Assembly (NCBI RefSeq): GCF_000143415.4
Contig: NW_003314316.1
Coordinates: forward strand, 1-64,000
DNA length: 64,000 bases
Direction of reading: 5' to 3'
Source of the DNA: Selaginella moellendorffii
Taxonomy: Eukaryota; Streptophyta; Lycopodiopsida; Selaginellales; Selaginellaceae
The notes under the pieces were generated by a model, which saw nothing but the letters and a program-made list of their open reading frames with translations, searched no databases and was not told the DNA's origin. The stretch's first letter is position 1, and each line of letters opens with the position of its first letter. Shown here in pieces: positions 1-11,859 of this stretch. The position numbers and the translations under genes were made by a program.

Positions 1-1000
1 TTTGCTAAATTAATAGAAAATTTAATAAATTAGCTATATTCTTAAAAACTAAATTGCATCAAAGATTTCGACGCCTTTTATCACAAAACAACATATTCCT
101 GTAAGTAAATATTATTCATTTGGAGTAATAACATAGTTATAGCTTCTTTTCATTAATTTGTTTTTCTTAAATTTATTTCAGCTGAAATTAATTTAAGAAA
201 GATTTGCGAAAAAAATGATGTTATTGCTTTGAATAATGATAAACAACATTTTTTGTTGCTTTATTTATTTTTACTATATACAACATGAAAAAAATAATAT
301 TCATTAGAAATTTTGTGTGTAACTCTGTGATAAAAACATTAAAATCTATAATGGAATTTTGTTTTCTGACAATATGACCAATTTATTAATTTTTTTTTAA
401 TATTAGGAATAAAATCATAAAATTTCATGCTTTATATTACTTTATTGATACATATGTAGGGAATATTTTTACTTATAAAAAAGTAAATTTCATATTAAAT
501 AAATTAAATACCATAAAACCTTATACAATTTGATAAATTTGTTTTAAAATAAAGTGGAATTGATGTAATCATATATTAGATTTATAATAATGATATATAA
601 TAGTAATATTGCTTTATATTTGAGAATGTTATGATAAATTATATATTGGAATTTTTTCTGTAAACAATTTAGAAGATATATCAAATGTATTTTAAATTAA
701 TTGAAAATGTAAAAAATAGTTTTAAGGAGAAATTTTTATTACTTTTAAGGCATACAAATAATTTAACACTTTTCACTTTAAAAAGCTTCCAACTTTTAAT
801 CTTTCCTCTTTTATTTTAATATAAAGAAAAACTCAATAATTATTATTTCAAGATTGTTAGTACTGTTCTGTTAAGACAAACTCATAATTTTTTATGACTC
901 CTTTAACTTAAATGTATAATAGTTTATATAGCAAACTTAATATGTTAAAAAAAATTCAAATGTAACTTTTTAAAAGAATATTCATAAAACACACAAGCAT
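1..1000. other. AT-rich intergenic DNA, no gene seen
   Basis: Very AT-rich sequence with homopolymer A/T runs. Every frame on both strands is broken by frequent stops, and I recognise no protein or RNA feature. Confidence 0.7.
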
Positions 1001-1089
1001 ACAATCACTCCATAGGCATTAGTTAGCACAAAGCTAGTTCATGGTCTTCTCCCACCTCTTCTCACACTCTCTTCCCCAAGCTGAACACC

Positions 1090-1262
1090 ACTACCTCTAA
1101 AAGCTGCTATGGTTTGCTGAGAAAATCATCCAGACACAAACTTAAGATAGGCTGTTCTTGAGGATCAAACTCTACCACAAAATCGAACTTCGTGTATAGT
1201 CCCATTTGTCAAGACATTGCAATCAGTGTGCCATCCAAGTCAAGGATCAAAGTCGACTTTGT
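1090..1262 (-). pseudogene. HAD/FCP-like phosphatase fragment (copy A)
   Basis: The minus strand reads TLILDLDGTLIA followed by an in-frame stop, then a second block with DFVVEFDPQEQPIL and DDFLSKP. DLDGTL is the catalytic Asp motif I (DxDGT) of HAD-superfamily phosphatases, and the spacing resembles FCP/SCP-type (NIF) domains. Only about 50 residues remain, so this is a decayed fragment. A better-preserved copy sits at about 6330-6485 in the same orientation. It marks the left edge of duplicated unit A. The family assignment rests on one motif. Confidence 0.5.
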
Positions 1263-1314
1263 CATCGTGTTGATCTTCTTCCTATTGGAATATTCCTGTT
1301 ATTGTTCAAGTAAG

Positions 1315-2215
1315 AAAGTGATTGTAATATAAAATCAGGGTCCACTTCTCGGACAAGATCCCACACAACCACAAGCACATTATACTATATTTTCGCTTTT
1401 AAGAAAAACCTTACCCACCATATCAAGTTCTGCCGGGAAATCCTGTTGAAGTGTTTGGGCGCATATGCATGTTGAGTATTGAAACATGTTCTGATTGCAG
1501 ACCAAGATTTGAGCGTACTGTCACAAGATCCACAATCTACATAATGGCGTCACTTATTGAATCGAAGAGCAAATAAAAGATACGCACCTGAGTAACGGAT
1601 ACGAAACGATGCAAGCTTGGAGTACTGGCTAGTAGCACTATGACTGACAATCTTGTTGTATCTGGGTCAGAAAGCATGTATCAATCTCGATTTGGCAGGT
1701 TGAAAGTCGGCGTGTAGTCATGACCAAAGCCTTCCAAAGTGATGCCTTATTCAAGAATTCCTGCTTGGACAAGCGTACTTAGTACTAAAAGTCGTACCTC
1801 TACATGAAGCAACCATTGTTGGAAGTGCAACAACAATCTTGAGGAACGCCCTTGCTTTCTGTGATTGGAAATACATCAAGCTTCGCTTGTGGACCATCTC
1901 TATGTTTGTAACAAAGAGGGAGTCTTGCTGTTCTTGTTTGCTTTGCGCATTCTTGTCTATAAAGCTGATATAAATTCCTAGATGAGCCTGTAAAAGATTG
2001 AAAAAGCAAAGACAGACCTTACTGGTCACACCAAACATCCTCAAAAGTGCAGCAGGGCCAGGTCTTCCTGGCACCCACTCTTTCTCGCTTTCGCCAATTG
2101 CATAGTCAATCTCGAGTTGCTTAAAAGCAGACAAAAAAATCAAGGTAAGCCGTCTCCTCTGTTTCCATAGAACCCTAAAAACTCCATTTTCCCGCCGAAC
2201 TTCACTGAATCGTGT
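1315..2215 (-). pseudogene. POLD1: Decayed POLD1 5'-exon fragments (copy A)
   Basis: Read on the minus strand this holds pieces of the DNA polymerase delta catalytic subunit in the same order as the gene at 44482-49284: the exon reading QLEIDYAIGESEKEWVPGR, the exon with [15 protein letters not shown], and the end of the sampled part at DLVREVDPDF. Deletions, a lost 5' exon and frame breaks make it non-coding. At the position where the main gene carries an extra C this copy has the shorter, in-frame form (GACCCTGA), which makes it useful for judging the frameshift there. Confidence 0.8.
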
Positions 2216-2330
2216 TGAGGCCGAGATCGGCCGAGCTGCTGCTCTTGATCTGATCCATTGGGCGGCCGATCGTCAGGGAGCGTATCGCGCTACCATTCAT
2301 CGTCCACGATGTCCAGCGGCATCCCCAGGC
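2216..2330 (-). pseudogene. APC13: Decayed APC13 fragment (copy A)
   Basis: The reverse strand holds GGACATCGTGGACGATGAAT (IVDDE), then CGCGATACGCTCCCTGACGA (RDTLPD), then the LGLNTIQ-stop end of APC13. A stop replaces the conserved Trp codon region, and most of the middle exon and both introns are gone. It lies between the POLD1 and COX5C fragments, as in the intact block at 44 kb. Confidence 0.7.
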
Positions 2331-2339
2331 CAAGCCCTA

Positions 2340-2575
2340 CCGAAGAACCGTGAGGGAGATCTCGCTCTCGGGCTCTCAATTTGATCGCGCCAATGTTTCT
2401 GTATCAGTGTCTTCTTTCTGGAAAATGTACCACATCAGCTACAAGTGCCCGGGAATTCTACGAGGACCTGGAGCGCGGCGAGATCACCACGGTCCTCGAG
2501 GAGGTACCGATCGAGTTATGGAGCTCCTCGAGTGTAAATTTCCAGGAGAATGTAAGGCGCTGCTCGATTGAGCTC
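2340..2575 (+). pseudogene. COX5C: Decayed COX5C copy (copy A)
   Basis: Plus-strand remnants of cytochrome c oxidase subunit 5C: REISLSGSQ, then FWKMYHISYK, then REFYEDLERGEITTVLEEVPIEL across two frames. The source gene is at 43767-44068. Single-base changes and a lost splice acceptor disrupt it. Confidence 0.75.
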
Positions 2576-3720
2576 CACCGCGCGGCTGGTAGCTCGAGCG
2601 GCACGCCGCGCGTCCTCCGGCAGGATCCCAGCAGGTAGATCCAGTTATCGACGCGAGCGGGATAGAGCATCGTCTCCACCACATCGATCGCATCCTCCAG
2701 GTGTCCCAGCAGATCGATCATACATCCCGCCTTCCAGGTGGTAATCGATCGCCATGGAGTGGGACTCGATTCGCCGCCATGGCTATACACAAAAGATGTC
2801 TGTCCGGGAGGAGCAGCATTTGGCGCGAGAAACCGAGCACTCCTTCTGGGTCGCTGTTTTGGGCGTGCATGTCCAGCATCACGGTCCAGGCCCCAGATCC
2901 AGCTCGGGCATCGCATCGAACAGCCTCTTTGCTCGATGTATGTGCCCGCAAGTGGCATTTGCAGCGAGCATTGCGAGTGAAACCATCGTCCACGAAGCTA
3001 AGCTATGCTCGGCAGCGCTTTTGTCAATACAGCATGCTACTTCTATAGAAAATTCTCAAGTCTATAATGTTGTGATGTAGGTGAAAATACTGTTGACCCA
3101 AGGAGATAGGGACTTTCGAGCTTCTTCGGCATAGTGGGGTTGGTCAAGCATGAAGAGCAGGAGGTTTGTGGAGATAAAGCTCTTGAGCGGCACATAATTT
3201 TGACTTCTTCAACGCTGCAGCATGATCGTCCAGGCCCAAGCCTTTTTTCGTGAAACGCTGAGTTCCACGAGACTTGATCACAAACGGGCATTTGTGAGAA
3301 GACATCGTTTGCTTCGTCGACGAGGCCATGTTTTGCAATTCTTCGCGGCTTTGACACCAGTGCCCGCATTCCATGACACAAGGTTCCAACACGGCATTTT
3401 GTAGAAAACTTCCTTACGCTGATGTAAAGGGTTGCTGCCGTACTTGGCATAAACGCTGGGCAACGCGCTCCATGCCGTCAAAGATGGTGTTTACTTTTTC
3501 AGAATGCCCGTGTTGGGCATTTGCTTCAAGCATAACCGATGTCCGAAGAACACTAAATGCATTTTGTGAAACAGGCTTTTGGCCTCTGTGACGAGCCCTG
3601 GTTTGGCATATGCCGCGAGCATCGCGTTCCACGAGACGAGATTCCTCTCATGTTTCGAAAGTATGCCGCGAGCATGACGTCCCATATTGATTTGGATCAC
3701 AACGCCACGTAGGACCACGT
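2530..3720 (-). pseudogene. Decayed PPR gene fragment (copy A)
   Basis: Minus-strand remnants of the PPR gene at 41848-43716. The 3' part (2530-3060) matches its last repeats and E-like tail, and the part at 3110-3720 matches its middle repeats, for example NLVSWNAMLAAYAKPGLVTE. Several frameshifts and deletions break it. In reverse complement the order PPR, COX5C, APC13, POLD1 is the same as in the intact block. Confidence 0.8.
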
Positions 3721-3749
3721 AGGGCTGGATAATGACGTGTCAGAATGAG

Positions 3750-4230
3750 ACCAACTTGGCGTGTCATTGCTGCGGGGCCTTATCGCGTTGTGGAGGATTG
3801 GATTCTTCCATGGAACATCGACAATCTTTTCCACATGAACCTATCACCGCATGAATCTACCACCGAAAAATGCTAAATGGTATGCATGTGTAGTAAGTAG
3901 ATGCTATACATGGGCATTTGATGTGCCTTAAGAAAACCACTTAGTTTTCTAGATCTGGGCTTCTGTTTTTGCAGTGGCGATAGTTTGAAGCGCTCCACGC
4001 GTGTTTAGGCCGAGCTTGATGTAATTGAGCAAATAGTCCTTGAAGACGACGGGTTTGTAGAGAGCTGGATGGGACGAGCTGGGGGGAAGGAGCAATCGGC
4101 AACGATTTGGCTGGGCCCATGAGCGTCGCGACTGAAATCCGGAGCTTCTCCTTGTTTACCACTGCCCGGTACTCCACGCTATGATATCTTCCATTGCTTA
4201 TGATCACTTACAAAACCAATGATTGGATTC
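3750..4230 (-). pseudogene. 2OG dioxygenase last-exon copy (A)
   Basis: Minus-strand copy of exon 4 and downstream sequence of the dioxygenase at 10564-11859: IISNGRYHSVEYRAVVNKEK, then a frame change after PAPQLV-equivalent residues (here SPQLVP) so that the rest reads out of frame. The flanking 3' sequence is shared as well. A nearly identical copy lies at about 8930-9370. Confidence 0.85.
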
Positions 4231-4559
4231 TACTGTTTGCTATTGTTTGCTGTGTTCACGATCTAAAAGTGTGCTAGGAGTGAAAAAAACAATATGACAA
4301 ATGAAAAAAATACATTTATTCCAAACACCTTTGAGCATTAGCATGTTGTGTCTTTAGTTGCATCAATTTTCATTGCAATTTGACCAATTTTTAACATTCT
4401 TTTGAACTGACTTGCTTCATCTATCTTCCCCTAATATTTTCAAACTATGATTCCTAAATGATTAATGCTTGAAATTTGATCTTGGTCTTTTCTACAGTTT
4501 ATTTCTTGCTACAATATGTACAGAGTTAAACAACAGAAAATTTCTGAAACACAGAAAAA

Positions 4560-6240
4560 TCCCAACTCAAACACATAGGTGTGTTACAAATTCTCAAACA
4601 CTTGCTTATGTACTACTTACATTGTCATCCTCCATAACCCATGATCTGATCCTCCATGTTATCATGTACCTCTAAACCTTATACCACAAGTTTTGTTATT
4701 TCCAGCTTTAGGCAGCGGGTAGCCATTAAGTGGTTATACTAGATAGTTTAGAATAACAAGTTGAGAAGTGGTTAGTAATTAGAAGTTAAAAATTTTACTT
4801 AGTGGACTAAGAGAAGTTAATGGTGTTTTCCAGTGAGTTAACAAAAAATGAGGTGAAAGATTAATCTTGAGAAAAGAGTTAAAATAAGTAGTAGAAGAAC
4901 AAAAAATAGGAGCATTAGTAATATTTTCAACTCCAGTTTACTTGGCTTATTTGCTTTTATGGATGCTTTTTCAATTATTTAAGAATTTTTTTTTGTTAAC
5001 TCAAGTTTTTTTTTTCTTCAATAACTCTAAAAGCTTCTTCACCAACTCAAGTCATGAACTAAAGAAAAATCACATATATGAATGTACTTTCAAGGTTGCA
5101 GCCATAATATTATCATCCCTAGTATAAGCCTCTTTTAATTAATCTAACAAATTTAAATAAGTGCCAAAAATATTGAAATAATAATTATTGATTTTTTTCT
5201 TTTAAATAAAAAAGTTACTGTAACCTTCTCAAATACAAAACAATATCACTATTATATATGATTACGTCAATTTCAAATTTATTTTGGAACCAGTTTTAAT
5301 AAAATATTATTTTTATACCATTTATTCTAATTAATTAAAAATATAGTTTTCCATGATAAAACTTATGCTCTAAATATGTATTAATAATAGTATAGAATTT
5401 CATATTTCTTGAAAAAAATTAGAAAACATTTAAGATTAAGTTTTAAATTATAAAACAGCTTTAAAATATAAGTAATAATTTTTCTTTAAAAAATAGTATA
5501 AGAAAATGTAATTTATACATTAAAAATTAAAATATTTATAAAAATTATCATATTTTATATAACGATACAATGTTTAAATAATAAACTTTGTTACTACCTC
5601 TTTTGATGTGGATCCATGCATTTCCACCATCAACAAATCTATTACAATATTATCTTTATTGAAGCACAAGAAACCTTGAAAACTAAAAAGATACACAAAA
5701 AAAATTTAATTATTACAATAACATTTCATGGATTATAATGGTTTTCCAAGTCCTTTTCTTTGGTTTAAAATTATAATTTCAAAATTGATTTAAGTGTTTG
5801 GTAGTTGCATATGAAGTTACAATTGATTTATCAAGATTTTGTAATCAACTGATATTTATGCGATAACTCTGAGTTTTGTTTTAGCTATGGTTATTAACAA
5901 TTTTATTGGTGGTTTTATGAGAGCTTCAGATTTTTCTAGTAATTTGTAATCACTTAACAGAAGGTCCAGATGTTTCACCTAATTTATTGTCAAAGGGGAA
6001 AATGGTGTAAGATTTATATATATATATAGACACACACATATATATATATACATACATACATATATATATATTACCTACCTAGGTAATTTATTAATTATAG
6101 TACTAAAGCATATGGACTGTTCGTTTAGGATTGAATCTGGTCCATCCATTTTTGTTAACCTATTTTTATATCCCGAGCTATAAATTTTACAGTATTTAAT
6201 TTAATTAATTAAAAAATTATCTTACAAACACTCCATAACG
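4560..6240. other. AT-rich intergenic DNA with a TA microsatellite
   Basis: AT-rich sequence with no supportable gene. A short (TA)n/(CA)n microsatellite lies at about 6018-6071. This interval separates duplicated units A and B. Confidence 0.6.
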
Positions 6241-6329
6241 ATAAATATCAAAATGGTGAAAGCATTAGCTAGCACAATCTCCAAATACACCCTTTTCCCC
6301 AGGCTGAACACCAACACCTTTAAAAGCTA

Positions 6330-6485
6330 CTATGGTTTGCTGAGGAAATCATCCAGAAGCAATCCCAAGATGGGCTGTTCTTGAGGATCAAAGTCTACCA
6401 CAAAATCGATGTTCAATTGTAGTCCCGCTTGTCGAGACGTTGCAATCAGTGTGCCGTCCAAGTCAAGGATTAAAGTCAACTTGTA
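6330..6485 (-). pseudogene. HAD/FCP-like phosphatase fragment (copy B)
   Basis: The minus strand reads TLILDLDGTLIATSRQAGLQ then FVVDFDPQEQPILGLLLDDF with no stop. It contains the HAD motif DxDGT and is better preserved than copy A, but still only about 50 residues, with no upstream or downstream domain visible. It forms the left flank of unit B. Confidence 0.5.
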
Positions 6486-6510
6486 CTGGAATATTCCTGT
6501 TATTGTTCAA

Positions 6511-6730
6511 ATGTCAGGAGTGCTCGATCTCTCACGCCAAATGCTGCTCCTCCCGGACAAATATCTTAGGATGCGATCGATGTGGTGGAGACGATGCTCT
6601 ATCCCGCTCGCGTCGATAACTGGATCTGCCTGCTGGGATCCTGCCGGAGGACGCGCGGCGTGCCGCTCCCGCTACTAGCCGCGCGGTGGAGCTCAATCGA
6701 GCAGCGCCTTACATTGTCCTGGAAATTTAC
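6511..6730 (+). pseudogene. PPR 3'-end fragment (copy B, inverted segment)
   Basis: Plus-strand remnant of the C-terminal repeats of the PPR gene at 41848-43716 (GVLDLSRQMLL, then MVETMLYPARVDNWICLLGS and the start of the AASRAVEL-like tail). It starts abruptly at the left breakpoint of the inverted segment of unit B. Confidence 0.8.
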
Positions 6731-6734
6731 ACTC

Positions 6735-6985
6735 AAGGAGCTCCATAACTCGATCGGTACCTCCTCGAGGACCGTGGTGATCTCGCCGCGCTCCAGAGCC
6801 TCGTAGAATTCCCGGGCGCTTGTAGCTGATGTGGTACATTTTCCAGCAAGAAGACACTGATACAGAAACATTGGCGCGATCAAATTGAGAGCCCGAGAGC
6901 GAGATCTCCCTCAGGGTTCTTCGGTAGGGCTTGGCCTGGGGATGCCGCTGGACATCGTGGACGATGAATGGTAGCGCCATACGCT
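6735..6985 (-). pseudogene. COX5C: Decayed COX5C copy (copy B)
   Basis: Minus-strand remnants: REISLSGSQFDR, SCWKMYHISYK, REFYEALERGEITTVLEEVP. The first intron's acceptor and the reading frame joining the two halves are lost compared with 43767-44068. Confidence 0.75.
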
Positions 6986-7065
6986 CCCTGAAGATCGGTC
7001 GCTCAATGGTTCAGATCAAGAGCAGCAGCTCGGCCGCCGATCTCGGCCTCAACATGATTCAGTGA
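6940..7065 (+). pseudogene. APC13: Decayed APC13 fragment (copy B)
   Basis: The plus strand holds LDIVDDEW, a stop in place of the next residue, then RSLKIGRSMVQIKSSSS-like sequence and the LGLN end. It occupies the same place relative to COX5C and POLD1 as the intact APC13 at 44128-44430. Confidence 0.65.
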
Positions 7066-7069
7066 TCTT

Positions 7070-7970
7070 CGGGAGTTTTTAGGAAAATGGAGAACCACGT
7101 CAAGGCTTACCTTGATTTTTTCGTCTGCTTTTAAGCAACTCGAGATTGACTATGTGATTGGTGAAAGCGAGAAAGAGTGGGTGCCAGGAAGACCTGGCCC
7201 TGCTGCACTTTTGAGGATGTTTGGTATGACCAGCAAGGTCTGTCTTTACTTTTTCAATCTTTTATAGGCTCATCTAGGAATTTATATCAGCTTTACAGAC
7301 ATGAATGCGCGAAGCAAACAGGAACAGCAAGACTCCCACTTTGTTACAAACATAGAGATGGTCCACAAGCGAAGCTTGATGTATTTCCAATCACAGAGAG
7401 CAAGGGCGTTCCCCAATATTGTTGTTGCACTTCCAACAATGGTTGCTTCCTGTAGAGGTACGACAGGAATTCTTGAATAAGGCATCACTTTGGAAGGCTT
7501 TGGTCATGACTACACGCCGACTTTCAACCTGCCAAATCGAGATTGATACACTGTGACTTTGTCATCTCCATTGTGAAATATTGTGATATGTTCAACACAC
7601 TTTTCTTTGTGCTTTCTGACCCAGATACAACAAGATTGTCAGTCATAGTGCTCCAAGCTTGCATCGTTTCGTATCCGTTATTCAGGTGCGTATCTTTTAT
7701 TTGCTCTTCGATTCAATAAGTGACGCCATTATGTTGATTGGGGATCTTGTGACAGTACGCTCAAATCTTCCTCTGCAATCAGAACATGTTTCAATACTCA
7801 ACATGCATATGCGGCCAAACACTTCAACAGGATTTCCCGACAGAACTTATTGATACTTGGTATGGTGGGTAAAGTTTTTCTTAAAAGCGAAAATATAGTA
7901 CAATGTGCTTGTGATTGTGCAGGATCTTGTCCGAAAAGTGGACCCTAATTTTATATTACAATCACTTTCT
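7070..7970 (+). pseudogene. POLD1: Decayed POLD1 5'-exon fragments (copy B)
   Basis: Plus-strand pieces of POLD1 exons: [20 protein letters not shown], the exon with [14 protein letters not shown] (out of frame), and DLVRKVDPNF at the end. It lacks the extra C found in the main gene at the equivalent site. It ends at the right breakpoint of the inverted segment. Confidence 0.8.
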
Positions 7971-7973
7971 TGC

Positions 7974-8851
7974 TTTTTTGGGCGTGCATGTCCAGCATCA
8001 CGGTCCAGGCCCCAGATCCAGCTCGGGCATCGCATCGAACAGCCTCTTTGCTCGATGTATGTGCCCGGAAGTGGCATTTGCAGCGAGCATTGCGGGCGAA
8101 ACCATCGTCCACGAAGCTAAGCTATGGTCGGCAGCGCTTTTGTTATAGGGACGTTCGAGCTTCTTCGGCATAGCGGGGTTGGAAGCACGAAGAGCAGGAG
8201 GTTTGTGGAGATAAAGCTCTTGAGCGGCACATAGTTTTGGCTTCTGCAACGCTGCAGCATGATCGTCCAGGCCCAAGCCCTTTTTCGTGAAACTCTGAGT
8301 TCCACGAGACATGATCACAAAGGCACATAATTTGGCTTCTTCAACGCTGCAGCATGATCGTCCAAGCCCAAGCCTTTTTTCGTGAAACGCTGAGTTCCAC
8401 GAGACTTGATCACAAACGAGCATTTGTGAGAAGACATCGTTTGCTTCGTCGACGAGGCCATGTTTTGCAATTCTTCGCGGCTTTGACACCAGTGCCCGCA
8501 TTCCATGACACAAGGTTCCAACACGGCATTTTGTTCCTTACGCTGATGTAAAGGGTTGCTGCCGTACTTGGCATAAACGCTGGGCAACGCGCTCCATGAG
8601 ACGAGACCGTGAATCGCCATGCCGTCAAAGATGGTGTTTACTTTTTCAGAATGCCCGTGTTGGGCATTTGCTTCAAGCATAACCGCTAAATGCATTTTGT
8701 GAAACAGGCTTTTGGCCTCTGTGACGAGCCCTGGTTTGGCATATGCCGCGAGCATCGCGTTCCACGAGACGAGATTCCTCTCATGTTTCGAAAGTATGCC
8801 GCGAGCATGACGTCCCATATTGATTTGGATCACAACGCCACGTAGAACCAC
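7974..8851 (-). pseudogene. Decayed PPR gene fragment (copy B)
   Basis: Minus-strand remnant of the middle of the PPR gene at 41848-43716, with long open stretches such as NLVSWNAMLAAYAKPGLVTE but several frameshifts and deletions. It contains an internal tandem duplication of about 100 bp (8228-8327 and 8326-8427) absent from copy A and from the source gene. Confidence 0.8.
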
Positions 8852-8929
8852 GTAGGGCTGGATAATGACGTGTCAGAATAAACTTTCGAACTGAGACCAA
8901 CTTGGCATGTCATTGCTGCGGGGCTTTAT

Positions 8930-9375
8930 CGCTTTGTGGAGGATTGGATTCTTCAACATTGACAATCTTTTCCACATGAATCTATCACTGCATGAATCCA
9001 TCACCGAAAATGCTAAATGGTATGCATGTATAGTAGATGCTATACATGAGCATTTGATGTGCCTTAAGAAAACCACTTAGTTTTCTAGATCTGGGCTTCT
9101 GTTTTTGCAGTGGCGATAGTTTGAAGCGCTCCACGCGTGTTTAGGCCGAGCTTGATGTAATTGAGCAAATAGTCCTTGAAGACGACGGGTTTGTAGAGAG
9201 CTGGATGGGACGAGCTGGGGGGAAGGAGCAATCGGCAACGATTTGGCTGGGCCCATGAGCGTCGCGACTGAAATCCGGAGCTTCTCCTTGTTTACCACTG
9301 CCCGGTACTCCACGCTATGATATCTTCCATTGCTTATGATCACTTACAAAACCAATGATTGGATTCTACCGTTTG
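8930..9375 (-). pseudogene. 2OG dioxygenase last-exon copy (B)
   Basis: Same content as 3750-4230: the final exon of the dioxygenase at 10564-11859 with the same frame-breaking change, so the two copies share one already broken ancestor. The shared sequence continues beyond the exon to about 9680. Confidence 0.85.
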
Positions 9376-9679
9376 TTATTGTTTGCTGTGTTCATGATCT
9401 AAAAGTGTGCTAGGAGTGAAAAAAACAATATGACAAATGAAAAAAATACATTTATTCCAAACACCTTTGAGCATTAGCATGTTGTGTCTTTAGTTGCATC
9501 AATTTTCATTGCAATTTGACCAATTTTTAATATTCTTTTGAACTGACTTGAAGTGCTTCATCTATCTTACCCTAATATTTTCAAACTATGATTCCTAAAT
9601 GATTAATGCTTGAAATTTTATCTTGGTCTTTTCTACAGTTTATTTCTTGCTACAATATGTACAGAGTTAAACTTTCAAA

Positions 9680-10370
9680 AACTAATTGACATAGAAATAT
9701 TCTTTTACTTTTATCTAGTAAAAGTTAAGATGCTGAAAAAAACTTTGAGTTTAAGAACTTCTTTCCATCTTCACTACTTTTTGGTTGACAAACTGTTAGT
9801 ATTTGTGGAAAGTTAAATGCTGCCAAGCTTTTAACATGATCATCCAAGGGGTAAGTAGAAGCAACTATCATAAAACTCATTTTATCACCTTTGCTAGTTG
9901 GTGAGAATTTAAGACTTCTCCAGTCTTGGGTTTAGTTTTCATGCTTTAAGTTATAGTTCACCCTAATTTGCCTTAAGTACCCACCTAACATTTGTCTTTT
10001 TTTCCATGTGTACGGCCAAGGCTCCTCCTGAGGATCATGGGCCCGGAATCAGGGCCCAGGTCGACCAGCCCCAATTGCCTGAAAAAGGCATATAAACATA
10101 GGACCCAGAATTTTCCTATGTACCCCACATGTACCCCCCTTATCACTAGCTCTTCAGAACTAATTTAATGAATCTACAGCAACAACTAAAAAATGGATGG
10201 AATTATTGGGAATTCTGGTCAAATGTATTTTGCTGATGTGGCAATATCCTACATGGCTCTTAACACGTGTCATTATGTTGAATTAAGTGTTTTAGATCAT
10301 GAACGTCCAATTGATCGAAGGCCCGGAATCGATTGGGCCCAGTGAAAATCTGAGCCACTCAAAGAGCGGC
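9680..10370. other. Intergenic, no gene seen
   Basis: No supportable gene. There are two GC-richer patches containing GGGCCCGGAATC-like words near 10050 and 10320 that I could not assign. Confidence 0.5.
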
Positions 10371-10563
10371 TGCAGGGCCTTATCGCTTTGTCTATATCGA
10401 AAAACGTAAAAGATCAGATTGTTCCATGGAACATCGGCATGAATCTTTCATGAATGTATCACCGCATGAATCCATCACCGACACGAAAATGCTAAATGAT
10501 ATGTATGTTTAGTAGATGCCATTCATGGGCATTTTCTGTTCCATATGAAAACCTCCTAATTTT

Positions 10564-11859
10564 CTAGTTCTGGGCTTCTGTTTTTGCAGTGGCGATGGTT
10601 TGAAGAGCTCCACGCGTATTGAGGCCGAGTTTGATGTAATTGAACAAATAGTCTTTGAAGACCACGGGTTTGTAGAGAGCTGGATGGGTTTTGTCGACGA
10701 GCTGGGGAGCAGGAGCAATCGACGATGATTTGGCTGGGCCAATGAGCGTCGCGACTGAAATCCGGAGCTTCTCCTTGTTTACCACTGCCCGGTGCTCCAC
10801 GCTATGGTATCTTCCATTGCTTATGATCTACACAAACAAAACCAATGATTGGATAGGTTCTCTCTACAGTTGCTACTCTTGGGCAGCAAGATCTTTGCAA
10901 CATACCTGGAGCTGATCACCCAGGTTCACGAGAAGGGCCTCTGGAAGCATTTTCACCGTGACCCACTGATGGTCCTTGTGAAACAACTGGAGACCATCGA
11001 CTTGGTTCTGGACGATGACTGTGAGAGCAGTAGCGTCGGAGTGAGCTCCAAGCCCGATTGCCCGATTGGGATCCGGACACGGCGGGTAAAAATTTATGGC
11101 TAGAATCCTCTCGCGTCCCGCCAACTCTTCGTTCAGGTATCCCGCCGGAAGCTCCAAGCTTTCGGTCATAGCTTCCAGTAACACGGACACGAAGTCATTG
11201 ATTCGCCCTCCATACGAATTCACAGCATCTCTACAGAAGAGTCTTTTTTCTTATCAAGGGCAGAAAGACCAAGCTCTTGGATTGGAATGGAAGAGTCTAA
11301 CCTTGGGAGGTGTTCTTTGGCTGGCCAGACACTATCAGCTTCCAGAGCTGACGCTTCAGCGGGGATGCGGAGAACGTCCTTCCACTCAAGGATGACGTCG
11401 CGAGAAGAATCAAAGCTAGTGGAGTAGCGCATGGGCCGGCCGTCAAACACAGTGACAAAGTACTTCATCTTATCCTCCACGGGTACGTCGTAGAAGTGCT
11501 TTGCAGCGTTTCGCATTCCTTGAAGGATATCCTTTGGAACACCATGGTTGATCACCTTCCAGGGAGTAGAATCCAAACACACAAACTTTAGCTCTTATCA
11601 CTTTCACTCCCAGGCACGGAAATCGAGAGCTCACCTGGAAAGCACCCCACTCCCGGCAAGCTTGATCCAGCTCTCGCAGGAATTCTTCCTTTCCACCAGC
11701 AGCAGCGCTACTCGTGAATTCACTCAAGTCGAGCACTGGAATTTGAGCGCCCCCGGTGGCAGCTTGGATCTGGATCTTTTGAGGCTGCACGTACTCTTGT
11801 GGAAGAGATTGGTGAATTTGCAGCTGCTCAATTAGAGCTTGGATGGGCTTTGAAGCCAT
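10564..11859 (-). CDS. 2-oxoglutarate/Fe(II)-dependent dioxygenase, four exons
   Basis: A soluble oxygenase that would use 2-oxoglutarate, Fe(II) and O2 to oxidise a small molecule; the substrate cannot be read from the sequence. Exons (minus strand) are 11859-11635, 11555-11302, 11230-10906 and 10827-10564, with introns of 79, 71 and 78 bp, joining in phase to 355 aa, the usual family length. The N-terminal DIOX_N region has IPVLDLSEF and CREWGAFQVINHGVP. The Fe ligands are HSD (exon 3, in GLGAHSDATAL) and the distal His in GRYHSVEHRA (exon 4). KLRIS supplies the Arg-x-Ser pair that binds 2-oxoglutarate. The first true ATG is at 11859; a longer open frame would start at GTG. It resembles the SRG1/codeine-demethylase-like DOXC class. 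Its last exon exists twice more as broken copies at 3.8 and 9.1 kb. Confidence 0.92.

Noticed and set aside
4469-5127. Small plus ORFs in AT-rich DNA
   Set aside because: Short, low-complexity, no conserved pattern between the duplicated units.
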